The position numbers were made by a program, and so were the translations under genes. A stretch of DNA of 13,895 nucleotides, from assembly GCA_045807785.1 (NCBI GenBank), contig JBJMGS010000034.1:1-13895 (forward strand), read 5' to 3'. Below the pieces are notes generated by a model that was given only the letters and a program-made list of their open reading frames with translations, had not been told where the DNA came from and made no database searches. How positions within the stretch are numbered: position 1 is the stretch's first letter; each line of letters begins with the position of its first letter. The DNA is from JAIVGV01 sp045807785 (GTDB taxonomy: Bacteria; Acidobacteriota; Blastocatellia; Pyrinomonadales; Pyrinomonadaceae). Positions 1-7,180 of the stretch are shown here, one piece after another.

Positions 1-181
1 CCAGAGGCGGAAACTGATCTCTTAGAACTTCGGCGAGCGACTTGGTCGTGCGCCAAACATTCAACTACAACTCGCCGCGAATGAAAAGCCGCGGACACAG
101 GTAACCGATGAGGGATGAGAGATTGTCCCAACGTCCGTCAGCACTATTTCATCCTTCACCCTTCATCCTTCATCCCTCGCC
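1..181. other. Left-edge intergenic region
   Basis: No complete gene is visible. Plus-strand frame 1 is open from the window edge to a TGA at 82-84 (27 codons). That could be the 3' end of a gene entering from the left, but the peptide shows no recognisable motif and the stretch is short enough to be open by chance. The right half is occupied by the heptad inverted array described separately (about 107-178), which ends just before the stop codon of the minus-strand creatininase-family gene. Confidence 0.4.
107..178. repeat. Inverted array of 7-bp repeats (TTCATCC type)
   Basis: The right arm contains four consecutive heptads: TTCATCC (148-154), TTCACCC (155-161), TTCATCC (162-168) and TTCATCC (169-175). 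The left arm carries two heptads of the reverse-complement type, GATGAGG (107-113) and GATGAGA (114-120). GAGGGATGA (110-118) and TCATCCCTC (170-178) are a perfect 9-bp inverted repeat around a 51-nt loop. The right arm finishes four bases before the stop codon (182-184) of the minus-strand gene, so a transcript of that gene would run into the element directly after translation ends. There is no U-tract, so it is not a classical terminator. Confidence 0.75.
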
Positions 182-1024
182 TCACAGCCCCGCCATGTCC
201 CACTTACGCACGACCTCGTTGACGAGGTTCGCCACCTTGTCGTTCACCTTGTTGAAATACTCTTCGGCTTTCTTCTGATCGAACTTCGGATACCCTTGCC
301 CCGGCTGGTAGAGGCCGATGGACGAAGGGAAAGGCGTCGCCGACCAGGTGCCCGCGGGCGGGAACGCGGTGGCAAGGTCTGCCTTGTAGCGTTCGGGGTG
401 GACGAGGCTGGGATCAATCGCCTGCACGAACGCCGTCTCGTTCAGACCGGCGTGCCCGCCGTCCTCGCCGAAGACTTCCTTCGTCACGTCTGAGGCGAAC
501 GACCACCAGTTGATGACGAGCGTGCGCACGTGCCGCTCCGACGCGACTTCCGCCGCGACCGCGTTCAGCACGGCAGTCTGCCCGCCGCCGTGGCCGTTCA
601 AGACGATGATGTTCTTGAAGCCGTCCTTCGCTAAGCCCTCCATAACTTGCTTAACGTAAGGACGGTAAGCCGCCTCCGTGATCTGGAACGCGCCGGGGTA
701 GGCTTCGAGGCTCCCGGTCATGCCGTAAGGGACGACGGGCGCGATCATGGCGTTGACGCGCGGCGCAATCCGGCGCGCCATCGCGACGGGCGCGGTGATG
801 TCCGCGCCGTTGTTGATGACGCCGTGCGGCTCCATCGTCCCCGTCGGCAGAAGCACGGTCTGGATGCGCGCCGGCACGTACTCGCGAAACTCCATCCAGT
901 TGACGCGCTCCATCTCGCGCGTCGAGATGTCGCGCTCCGGCGGCTTCCCCGACTGCGCGCTCGCCGCGCCGGTCGTCAGCATGAGAAGGAGAAGCGAGAA
1001 GATCGTCGCGCGCGTTTTCGTCAT
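182..1024 (-). CDS. Exported creatininase-family metallohydrolase
   Basis: This 280-residue protein belongs to the creatininase (creatinine amidohydrolase) superfamily, whose members are metal-dependent amidohydrolases. Residues 1-23 are a typical Sec signal peptide (basic start, Leu-rich core, ASA-type cleavage site), so the mature enzyme is probably periplasmic. Family motifs are in order: TGTMEPHG with Glu65 and His67, GADI with Asp75, NGHGGG with His145, and HAGLNETA with Glu196. By comparison with creatininase, Glu65, His67, Asp75 and His145 are the expected metal ligands. The ATG at 1024 is preceded by GAGGTGA at good spacing, which fixes the start. The substrate cannot be read from sequence. 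The secreted form argues against the cytosolic relatives such as the mycofactocin peptidase MftE, and creatinine itself is only one possibility. It lies downstream of the MBL-fold gene in the same direction, separated by a 152-bp gap with a strong hairpin, so it may be transcribed independently. Confidence 0.9.
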   Translation of the reverse strand: MTKTRATIFSLLLLMLTTGAASAQSGKPPERDISTREMERVNWMEFREYVPARIQTVLLPTGTMEPHGVINNGADITAPVAMARRIAPRVNAMIAPVVPYGMTGSLEAYPGAFQITEAAYRPYVKQVMEGLAKDGFKNIIVLNGHGGGQTAVLNAVAAEVASERHVRTLVINWWSFASDVTKEVFGEDGGHAGLNETAFVQAIDPSLVHPERYKADLATAFPPAGTWSATPFPSSIGLYQPGQGYPKFDQKKAEEYFNKVNDKVANLVNEVVRKWDMAGL

Positions 1025-1120
1025 GGCGTCACCTCGTGGGGAAGATTTCGGACGCCGACTCGTAACACAGTCGCCCCGCGCGCTTCAAGCCCGCCCCGCA
1101 AAATTCTTCGCCCCGGACAC

Positions 1121-1158
1121 GCGCGGGGCGCGGGGTCGCTCAACCCCGCGCCCCGCGC
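1121..1158 (-). terminator. Perfect 15-bp GC-only hairpin, possible terminator
   Basis: Positions 1121-1135 and 1144-1158 are perfectly complementary (15 bp, all G and C) around an 8-nt loop. The hairpin lies 18 bases past the stop of the minus-strand MBL-fold gene and about 100 bases before the start of the next minus-strand gene, a natural place for termination or for a stable 3' end. There is no immediate U-tract on either strand (the nearest A-run on the plus strand is at 1100-1103), so intrinsic termination is uncertain. It could equally be an mRNA-stabilising structure. Confidence 0.4.
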
Positions 1159-1176
1159 CCTCCGCTTCGCACAGTT

Positions 1177-2085
1177 TTATTCAGGCAGCGTCCACGTCTG
1201 CCCGATCTCTGTGACGGCGACGCGCCAGCGTTCGTCGCCCGCGGCGTCAATCATTCGCCGGATCGGTTCACCCACCGGCTCGCGGCTCAACTTAAAAGTC
1301 GCGTGGTGCATCGGCAGCACGTAACGCGCGCCCATCTCGCGGCTCATCGCCCAGGCCTGTTCGGGGTTGGCGTGCGCATAGACGTAAGGGTTGTACGCGC
1401 CGATGGGCAGGACGGCGAGCGCGACTGGCGTGTCGCGCTGTCGCAGGCGCGCGAAGGCATGCGTGTAGGCGGTGTCGCCGCCGAAAACGAGCGCGCGCCC
1501 ACGCTTCTCGACGTAGAAGCCGCCGTAGCCGCGCTCGCGATCCGTCAGCCGACGCGCCCCCCAGTGGTTCACCTCGATCGACTCGACGCGCGCGCCCGCC
1601 ACCTCCGTCGCCTGTCCCCAGGCCAGTTCTTCGCTCCGGCGGAAGCGGCGCACGAGATCGAGATTGCCGCGCTGCACGATGGCGCTGGTCGCGCGGGGCA
1701 GGCGGCGCAGCGTCGCCAGATCGCAGTGATCCATGTGCGCGTGCGAGACGAGCACGGCGTCGAGACGGGGCAGTTCCGGCACCGTGAGCGCGGGCTCGAC
1801 CATGCGGCGCGGTCCCAAAGTCACGCCGCGTGCGAGCTGCACGCCGACGCGGCGACCCAGAGCCGGGTCGGTCAGCAGCCACGTGCCGTAAAAGTTGATC
1901 AGCACGGTCGCGTGACCGAGCCACGCGACCGTCAGGCGCTCGTCCGACCAGCTCGACGGATCGGGCTTGTGCGGCGCGGGGGCGACAGTCTCGCGCCGCT
2001 CCGCCAGACGCTCTTCGAGGAAGCGCCGCCCGAACCGCCGCGCGAACCCCGCGTAAGTTTTCAACTCTCCCACCCTCGTGCTCAT
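1177..2085 (-). CDS. MBL-fold metal-dependent hydrolase (UlaG/NAPE-PLD-like)
   Basis: This 302-residue protein has the metallo-beta-lactamase fold signature. The HxHxDH motif is at residues 115-120 (His115, His117, Asp119, His120). Further predicted ligands are His174 in EVNHW, Asp204 in FGGDTA and His260 in MHHATF, a complete binuclear metal set. The early segment WLGHATVLI (55-63) and LLTDP (70-74) are typical of the UlaG / N-acylphosphatidylethanolamine phospholipase D-like subgroup. It has no signal peptide and is probably cytosolic. UlaG-like proteins include lactonases and phosphodiesterases and NAPE-PLD cleaves phospholipids, so the substrate is undetermined. The ATG at 2085 lacks an obvious Shine-Dalgarno sequence. 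There is no other Met before residue 95, while the GTG at codon 5 is an unlikely alternative. The gene is divergent from the DUF885 gene and shares its upstream spacer. Confidence 0.88.
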   Translation of the reverse strand: MSTRVGELKTYAGFARRFGRRFLEERLAERRETVAPAPHKPDPSSWSDERLTVAWLGHATVLINFYGTWLLTDPALGRRVGVQLARGVTLGPRRMVEPALTVPELPRLDAVLVSHAHMDHCDLATLRRLPRATSAIVQRGNLDLVRRFRRSEELAWGQATEVAGARVESIEVNHWGARRLTDRERGYGGFYVEKRGRALVFGGDTAYTHAFARLRQRDTPVALAVLPIGAYNPYVYAHANPEQAWAMSREMGARYVLPMHHATFKLSREPVGEPIRRMIDAAGDERWRVAVTEIGQTWTLPE

Positions 2086-2120
2086 ATGCTGATTAGATGC
2101 GCGCGCCGCGCCTTGCGATG

Positions 2121-2215
2121 ATTACGGATTTCGGATGGCGGATTTATCAGAACCGGACGACGCCCCAACTCCTACATTCTCTCAATCCGCCATCCGAAAT
2201 CCGCATTCCGCAATC
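2121..2215. repeat. Inverted array of 7-bp repeats (ATTCCGC type) in a divergent promoter region
   Basis: The left arm reads as heptads ATTACGG (2121-2127), ATTTCGG (2128-2134) and ATGGCGG (2135-2141). The right arm reads AATCCGC (2184-2190), CATCCGA (2191-2197), AATCCGC (2198-2204) and ATTCCGC (2205-2211). Positions 2125-2144 and 2184-2203 form a perfect 20-bp inverted repeat with a 39-nt loop. The element lies between the divergent starts at 2085 (minus) and 2289 (plus), so it may sit in the promoter region or the 5' leader of the DUF885 transcript. The segment 2201-2215 is identical over 15 bp to 8410-8424 in the array between the convergent genes, so the two are copies of one dispersed family. 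Confidence 0.85.
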
Positions 2216-2288
2216 CTCTTCCATTGTTGTATCCTCTGCCTTGCTTTCAGACCTGGCCCGCACACCCGTTCTCCCTTCGGAGGCTTCG

Positions 2289-4088
2289 ATGCGCAAGATT
2301 GTCCACAACCTGTTCGCTTTTCTGTCCGCGTCCGCGTTCTTTTTGATGGCGGCGCACGCGCCTGCGCAGACGCGGCAGCCCGGCGCGGCGACCAGAAGTC
2401 TGCACGCGCTCTTCGACGCCGAGTGGGAGTACTCGATGCGCGAGAACCCGACGTTCGCCTCTTCCTTAGGCGACCGGCGCTACAACGACCGCTGGGACGA
2501 CGTGAGCCTCGCGGCGATTGAGCGTCGCCACGCACACGACGCGGAAGTGCTCACGCAGTTGAAGGCGATTGATCGCGCGCAGCTCTCCGCGCCCGATCAG
2601 TTGAACTACGATCTCTTCAAGAAGGAGTACGAGACTTCTCTGGAGGACTACAAGTATCGCTGGCAGCTCGTGCCCTTGAACCAGCGCGGCGGCATCCAGA
2701 CCGAAGACGATCTGGGCGACCAGCTGCGCTTCACGACCGTCAAAGACTACGACGACTGGATCGCGCGCCTCAACAATTTCCCCACGCACATGGATCAGAC
2801 CATCGCGCTTTTGCGCGAAGGCGTGCGCGTGCGGATGGTTCACCCGCGCATCATCTCCGAGCGCATCCCCGCGCAGATCGACAAGCAGATCGTCGCGACC
2901 GCCGACGAGAGCCCCTTCTCCCGTCCCTTCAAGCGCATCCCCGACTCGTTCAACGCAGCCGACCGCGCGCGCATCCTCGCCGCCGGTCGAGAGGCGATCT
3001 CGGCGCGCGTCGTCCCCTCATTCAGGAAGATGAAGGAGTTCTTCACGAACGAGTACATCCCCGCGTCTTACCCGGAAGTCGGCGCGTGGCAGATGCCGGA
3101 CGGCGCGGAGATGTACGCCTTCGAGGCGCGCCGCTACACGACGACGAATCTGACGCCGAAGGAGATTCACGAGATCGGGCTCGCCGAGGTCAAGCGCATC
3201 CACGCCGGGATGGAAGCGATCCTGAAGCGGGTCGGCTTCAATGGATCGCTGCCGGATTTCTTCAAATACCTCCGCACCGATCCGAAGTTCTACTACAACT
3301 CGCCCGAGGAACTGTTGAACGCCTACCGCGCGCAGGCCAAGCTGATCGAGCCGCGGCTGCTGCGCGTCTTCCGCACGCTGCCGCGACAGCCCTACGGCGT
3401 CGAGCCGATCCCCGATAACGTCGCGCCCGACACGACGACCGCCTATTACCAGCAGGGCGCGCCCGACGGCTCGCGCGCCGGCGCGTTCACCGTCAACCTC
3501 TACAAGCCGGAGACGCGACCGAAGTATGAGATGATGGCGCTCGCGCTGCATGAGTCCGTTCCCGGCCATCACTTGCAGATCGCGCTCGCGCAGGAGTTGG
3601 GCGAGGTGCCGAAGTTCCGCCGCTACCAGAACGACTACACCGCCTTCGTCGAAGGCTGGGGGCTCTACGCCGAATCTCTGGGCGAAGAGATGGGGCTCTA
3701 CGATGATCCTTACGCCAAGTTTGGACAGTTGACCTATGAGATGTGGCGCGCCGTGCGCCTCGTCGTTGACACCGGCATCCACTCGATGCACTGGACGCGC
3801 CAGCAGGCGATAGACTACTTCACGGCGAACGCCGCCAAAACCGAGTTGGACATCGTCAACGAGATCGACCGCTACATCGCCTGGCCCGGACAGGCGCTGG
3901 CCTACAAGATCGGCGAGTTGAAGATCAAAGAACTGCGCGCCCGCGCCGCGCGAGAACTCGGCGACCGCTTCGACGTGCGCGAGTTCCACGAAGTCGTCCT
4001 CGGCTCAGGCGCGATCCCGCTCGACGTGCTTGAGCGCAACATCAACGACTGGATCGCCGCGAAGAAGCGAAACACTAACGGCGAGTGA
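2289..4088 (+). CDS. Exported DUF885-family protein, putative metallopeptidase
   Basis: This is a 599-residue secreted or periplasmic protein of the DUF885 family. Members are generally treated as putative zinc peptidases, but their substrates are mostly unknown. Residues 1-26 form a signal peptide with an APA-type cleavage site. The hallmark HESVPGHH motif spans 421-428 (His421, Glu422, His427, His428). It is followed by EGWGLYAE at 455-462, where a downstream glutamate could complete a gluzincin-type metal site (inference). The start is set by GGAGG at 2279-2283, five bases before the ATG, and by the signal peptide. The frame remains open back to 2097, but that extension reads through the heptad inverted repeat and lacks supporting signals. 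It is the first gene of a tight plus-strand cluster, and its stop codon nearly touches the next start. The length is normal for the family and no motif is broken. Confidence 0.9.
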   Translation: MRKIVHNLFAFLSASAFFLMAAHAPAQTRQPGAATRSLHALFDAEWEYSMRENPTFASSLGDRRYNDRWDDVSLAAIERRHAHDAEVLTQLKAIDRAQLSAPDQLNYDLFKKEYETSLEDYKYRWQLVPLNQRGGIQTEDDLGDQLRFTTVKDYDDWIARLNNFPTHMDQTIALLREGVRVRMVHPRIISERIPAQIDKQIVATADESPFSRPFKRIPDSFNAADRARILAAGREAISARVVPSFRKMKEFFTNEYIPASYPEVGAWQMPDGAEMYAFEARRYTTTNLTPKEIHEIGLAEVKRIHAGMEAILKRVGFNGSLPDFFKYLRTDPKFYYNSPEELLNAYRAQAKLIEPRLLRVFRTLPRQPYGVEPIPDNVAPDTTTAYYQQGAPDGSRAGAFTVNLYKPETRPKYEMMALALHESVPGHHLQIALAQELGEVPKFRRYQNDYTAFVEGWGLYAESLGEEMGLYDDPYAKFGQLTYEMWRAVRLVVDTGIHSMHWTRQQAIDYFTANAAKTELDIVNEIDRYIAWPGQALAYKIGELKIKELRARAARELGDRFDVREFHEVVLGSGAIPLDVLERNINDWIAAKKRNTNGE

Positions 4089-4093
4089 GTGTC

Positions 4094-4441
4094 ATGGCAC
4101 ACAAGACTCGAATTATGTACATCGAGTACAAGGGCGACGGACTGTCCGGACCGGCTCGAATCGGTAGAGTCACTTACTCCAAGACTGGAAAGTCTTTGTA
4201 CTATGGCGGCAGAAGGTTCTATTCGCTCGCCGGGATGGGATTCAAGGCTAACTACGCCAATGCCGAGACGAGAGAACGTTACTGGATTTCCGGTTGTAAG
4301 AAAGATGGCTCAGATGGTCTCTATTCAACCTCGGTCGAGATCGATGAGGATGTCAGGGAAGAATATTGGACTTTGATCAGAAACAAGCCTGAGCTTGTAA
4401 AAACCAAGTCCTACAAGCTTCCGGGCAAGTACTCGAAGTAG
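4094..4441 (+). CDS. Small conserved hypothetical protein, compositionally distinct
   Basis: This 115-residue protein starts at ATG 4094. A GTG at 4085 would overlap the DUF885 stop and add three residues. The sequence is rich in Tyr, Lys and Gly, with segments such as TRIMYIEYKGDG, GPARIGRV, FKANYANAETRERYWISGCKKDG and VEIDEDVREEYW. This pattern recalls, from memory only, a small stand-alone bacterial family of unknown function that is sometimes misannotated as 1-deoxy-D-xylulose-5-phosphate synthase. Nothing here supports that enzymatic name. There is no signal peptide or membrane segment. Codon use is visibly richer in A and T than in the flanking genes (AAG, AAT, TTG and AGA codons are common), which suggests recent acquisition. 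It sits five bases after the DUF885 stop and seven bases before hutF, so it is probably co-transcribed and translationally coupled. No clear Shine-Dalgarno sequence is present. A role in histidine metabolism is not indicated by sequence. Confidence 0.75.
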   Translation: MAHKTRIMYIEYKGDGLSGPARIGRVTYSKTGKSLYYGGRRFYSLAGMGFKANYANAETRERYWISGCKKDGSDGLYSTSVEIDEDVREEYWTLIRNKPELVKTKSYKLPGKYSK

Positions 4442-4448
4442 ATGAGAG

Positions 4449-5936
4449 TTGTTCTTGTCAACGAACCCACAACATACAGCTTGGCTCCCCGATCTGATCT
4501 ACGCGGGCGGTCAATTCCGGCGCGATCTAGCACTCGTCACGGACGATCATTCATGTCGCGTCGTCAGTGCCACGCGCGCCGGCGAACACGGCGCGGCGCG
4601 TGTCGTGCGTCTCAAGAACCGCGCGCTGCTGCCGGGCATGGCGAACGCTCACTCGCACGCCTTCCAGCGCGTCATCCGCGGGCGCACGGAGTTTCGTACT
4701 TCCGAGCGCGACACCTTCTGGACGTGGCGCGAACAGATGTACTCCGCCGCGACGCGACTCACCCCTGAAGACATCTATGACGCCTCGCGCATGGCGTTTC
4801 TGGAGATGGCGCTCGGCGGCGTCACGTCGGTCGGAGAGTTTCATTACATACACCACGCGCCGGACGGCACGCCTTACGACGATCCGAACCTGCTCTCCAA
4901 GCAGGTCGTCCGCGCCGCACGAGACGTTGGCATCCGCGTCGCGCTCCTGCGCGTCGCCTACTCGCGTTCCGGCTTCGACACGCCGCCGAATGAACGACAA
5001 CGGCGCTTCATCACCAGCGACCCGCAAGTCTTCATCAAACACGCGGACGATTTAAGAACCTACCTCGCGCGTGAATCGCAGTCACGAGGCGAGGGGATCG
5101 CAATGGCGTGGGTCGGCGTCGCCCCGCACAGCGTCCGCGCCGTGCCGCTCGACTATCTCAAGGAAGTCTGCGGCTACGCCCGCGCAAATAATCTGCCCGT
5201 CCACATGCACGTCGCGGAGCAGCCCGCCGAAGTCGAGGCGTGCCGCGTGGAGCACGGTCGCACGCCGGTCGCGCTGCTCGACACCGAAGGCTTGCTCGAC
5301 GCGCGCTTCACGGCGGTGCATGGCGTCCACGTCACGGCGGACGAAGCGCGCTCGCTCGCGCGCGCGCGAGCGCACGTCTGCGCCTGCCCGACGACTGAGC
5401 GCAACCTCGGCGACGGTATCGTCCCCGCCGATCTCTTCTTCCACGCGGGCGCGCGCGTCGCCCTCGGCACAGACAGCCACGCGCAGATCGATCTGCTCGA
5501 AGACGCGCGCGAGTTGGAGTTGAACCTGCGTCTCGCTAAGCTCTCCCGTGCCGTGCTCGCGCCCGCGCCTGAAGCAGCGCACGACGGGGCGAACAACTCC
5601 GTGCGAGATGCTGCCGAGCGCCCTTCTCAAATTCAATCGCTCGCCGCGCGGCTCTTCGAGTGCGCGACTGTGCACGGCGCGTCGAGCACGGGCGCGTCGT
5701 CGGGCGAACTCGCGTCCGGACGCGCCGCTGATTTCTTCACCGTCGATCTAAACGACCCTTCAATCGCGGGCGCGGACGTGGACGATCTCCTCCCCGCGAT
5801 CGTCTTCTCGCTCTCGCGCGCGGCAGTGCGTGAGGTGTGCGTCGGCGGGCGGCTCGTCGTCGAGGGGGGCGCGCATCCGGCGCAGACAGAGATCGTCTCG
5901 CGCTTCGCCGCGTTGCAGCGCAGGCTGTGGGCTTAA
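4449..5936 (+). CDS. hutF: Formimidoylglutamate deiminase HutF
   Basis: This amidohydrolase-superfamily enzyme of about 495 residues is expected to convert N-formimidoyl-L-glutamate to N-formyl-L-glutamate and ammonia in the five-step histidine degradation pathway. Metal and catalytic residues are all present, numbered from the TTG at 4449: NAHSH with His68 and His70, APHS with His227, HVAEQ with His254 and Glu257, VHGVH with His291, and GTDSH with Asp342. Their spacing matches known HutF proteins. HutF-specific segments include HAFQRVIRGRTE and DTFWTWREQMY (72-98). It is cytosolic, with no signal peptide. The start is uncertain. TTG 4449 is preceded by GATGAGAG at short spacing, TTG 4455 is the next candidate, and no ATG occurs before residue 64, which would be too late because it would remove the N-terminal strand. 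No hutH, hutU, hutI or hutG is in the window. It follows the small hypothetical gene by 7 bases and precedes the M20 deacylase by 17 bases. Confidence 0.92.
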   Translation: MFLSTNPQHTAWLPDLIYAGGQFRRDLALVTDDHSCRVVSATRAGEHGAARVVRLKNRALLPGMANAHSHAFQRVIRGRTEFRTSERDTFWTWREQMYSAATRLTPEDIYDASRMAFLEMALGGVTSVGEFHYIHHAPDGTPYDDPNLLSKQVVRAARDVGIRVALLRVAYSRSGFDTPPNERQRRFITSDPQVFIKHADDLRTYLARESQSRGEGIAMAWVGVAPHSVRAVPLDYLKEVCGYARANNLPVHMHVAEQPAEVEACRVEHGRTPVALLDTEGLLDARFTAVHGVHVTADEARSLARARAHVCACPTTERNLGDGIVPADLFFHAGARVALGTDSHAQIDLLEDARELELNLRLAKLSRAVLAPAPEAAHDGANNSVRDAAERPSQIQSLAARLFECATVHGASSTGASSGELASGRAADFFTVDLNDPSIAGADVDDLLPAIVFSLSRAAVREVCVGGRLVVEGGAHPAQTEIVSRFAALQRRLWA

Positions 5937-5953
5937 ACCGTCGTCATAGAATC

Positions 5954-7084
5954 ATGAACGTCAAAGACACGCTCGCCGAACTCGTCCGCATCGACTCGCG
6001 CTCGGCGGTCTCGAACCTTGAGCTGATCAACTACCTCGCGCCGCGCGTCGAAGAACTCGGCCTGTGCGCGCGACTCCTCCCGTACACGGACGCGGCCGGC
6101 GTGCGCAAGTTCAACCTCGTCGCGGTCGCGCCGCGCTCGACGAAAGATGAGGACGAGATAGAACTCGCGCTCGTCGGTCACACCGACACGGTGCCGTTCG
6201 ATCCGGCTTGGGCGGAGGCTCTGACGCTCACCGAGCGCGAGGGCTGTCTCTACGGTCGCGGCGCATGCGACACGAAGGCGTTTATCGCGGCGGCGCTCGC
6301 GGCGGTCGCGCAGTTTGACGTGGAGAAGCTCGCCCGCCCGCTCGCGCTCGTCTTCACGGCGGACGAGGAGGTGGGCTGTCTCGGCGCGAAGCGTCTGGCA
6401 GAGGCGCGCGCCCTGAAGGTACGTCGCGCCGTCGTCGGCGAGCCGACTTCGCTTCAGCCGATGCGCGCGGGCAAGGGCTATTGCCTCGCCGAAGTCGAAG
6501 TCCGCGGGCGCGAGGGGCACAGCGCGTACCCGGCGCTCGGCGCGTCGGCGATCACGCGCGCGGCGCGGCTCATCAGTCGCATCGAGCAGGTCGCCAAGCG
6601 GCTCGAAGCGGAGCGGCACGAGGCTTTCGATCCGCCTTACACGACCTTGAACGTCGGCCTGATCAGCGGCGGGACGGCGAAGAACATCATCGCGGGCTCG
6701 TGCCGGCTCACTTTGGAGTGGCGACCCGTGCCGGGGCAGGCAGCGTCGCACGCCGTTGAACTCATCAAAGCGGAGGCTGAAAGCTTGCGCGCAGACGATC
6801 CCGATTTCGACTACCGGATTGACATACAACGCCTCGACGACGGCGCGGAGACGCCCGCCGATGCCGCGCTCGTGCGGTTCATGGAAGCGGCGACGGAGAG
6901 ACAGGCGGGCACGGTCGCCTTCGGCACGGAAGCCCCGCAGATGCGCGAACTCGGCGCGGAGGCGGTCGTCTTCGGCGCGGGCGACATCCGCAACGCCCAC
7001 CGCACGGGCGAGTTCGTGCCGGTCGCGGAATTGGAGCGTTGTGTCGAAGTTCTTGCGCTTGCGATCAAAGAGTTCTGCTTGTAG
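5954..7084 (+). CDS. argE: ArgE/DapE-type M20 deacylase (acetylornithine deacetylase-like)
   Basis: This 376-residue zinc-dependent amidohydrolase belongs to the ArgE/DapE/ACY1 group of family M20. Ligands and catalytic residues are complete: GHTD with His76 and Asp78, GACD with bridging Asp106, TADEEVG with general base Glu138 and ligand Glu139, VGEPTS with Glu163, and NAHRTGEF with His349. RAGKGY and GHSAYP (171-193) and RPVPG (257-261) mark the dimerisation or lid domain and favour acetylornithine deacetylase over DapE. The start is ATG 5954, which gives the normal N-terminus. Upstream in-frame codons overlap the end of hutF and encode an Arg-rich run without family similarity. ArgE would release ornithine and acetate in arginine synthesis. 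Because the gene follows hutF closely, an alternative is removal of the formyl group from N-formylglutamate, the HutF product. Sequence alone does not decide. I use argE as the closest family name, not as proven specificity. Confidence 0.8.
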   Translation: MNVKDTLAELVRIDSRSAVSNLELINYLAPRVEELGLCARLLPYTDAAGVRKFNLVAVAPRSTKDEDEIELALVGHTDTVPFDPAWAEALTLTEREGCLYGRGACDTKAFIAAALAAVAQFDVEKLARPLALVFTADEEVGCLGAKRLAEARALKVRRAVVGEPTSLQPMRAGKGYCLAEVEVRGREGHSAYPALGASAITRAARLISRIEQVAKRLEAERHEAFDPPYTTLNVGLISGGTAKNIIAGSCRLTLEWRPVPGQAASHAVELIKAEAESLRADDPDFDYRIDIQRLDDGAETPADAALVRFMEAATERQAGTVAFGTEAPQMRELGAEAVVFGAGDIRNAHRTGEFVPVAELERCVEVLALAIKEFCL

Positions 7085-7086
7085 GT

Positions 7087-7165
7087 TTGTCCGTTGTCCG
7101 TTGTCAGTCATCCGTTGCTGACTTCAATCAGGAGAATTGCGAACAACTGACCACGGACAACTGAC
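7087..7165. repeat. Inverted array of 7-bp repeats (TTGTCCG type)
   Basis: The left arm starts two bases after the argE stop and reads TTGTCCG (7087-7093), TTGTCCG (7094-7100), TTGTCAG (7101-7107) and TCATCCG (7108-7114). The right arm (about 7141-7165) carries the complementary type. Positions 7094-7108 pair with 7146-7160 over 15 bp with one mismatch, around a 37-nt loop. The element fills most of the 96-bp spacer between argE and the next plus-strand gene, so it may modulate read-through or RNA stability within the transcript. No run of T follows the stem. Confidence 0.8.
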
Positions 7166-7180
7166 GAATGACGTATTTTT

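Noticed and set aside
1..84. 3' end of a gene entering from the left (frame 1 open to TGA 82-84)
   Set aside because: There are only 27 codons and no recognisable motif, so it cannot be distinguished from a chance open frame.
2097..2288. N-terminal extension of the DUF885 gene to ATG 2097
   Set aside because: The extension translates the heptad inverted repeat, has no ribosome-binding site and would bury the signal peptide. GGAGG before ATG 2289 identifies the real start.
3018..3989. Minus-strand open frame of 323 codons opposite the DUF885 gene
   Set aside because: It is antisense to a gene with a clear signal peptide and catalytic motif, and shows no family signal of its own.
5933..7111. 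Minus-strand open frame of 392 codons opposite argE
   Set aside because: It is the antisense shadow of a complete M20 gene. The composition is extremely Arg-rich and there are no motifs.
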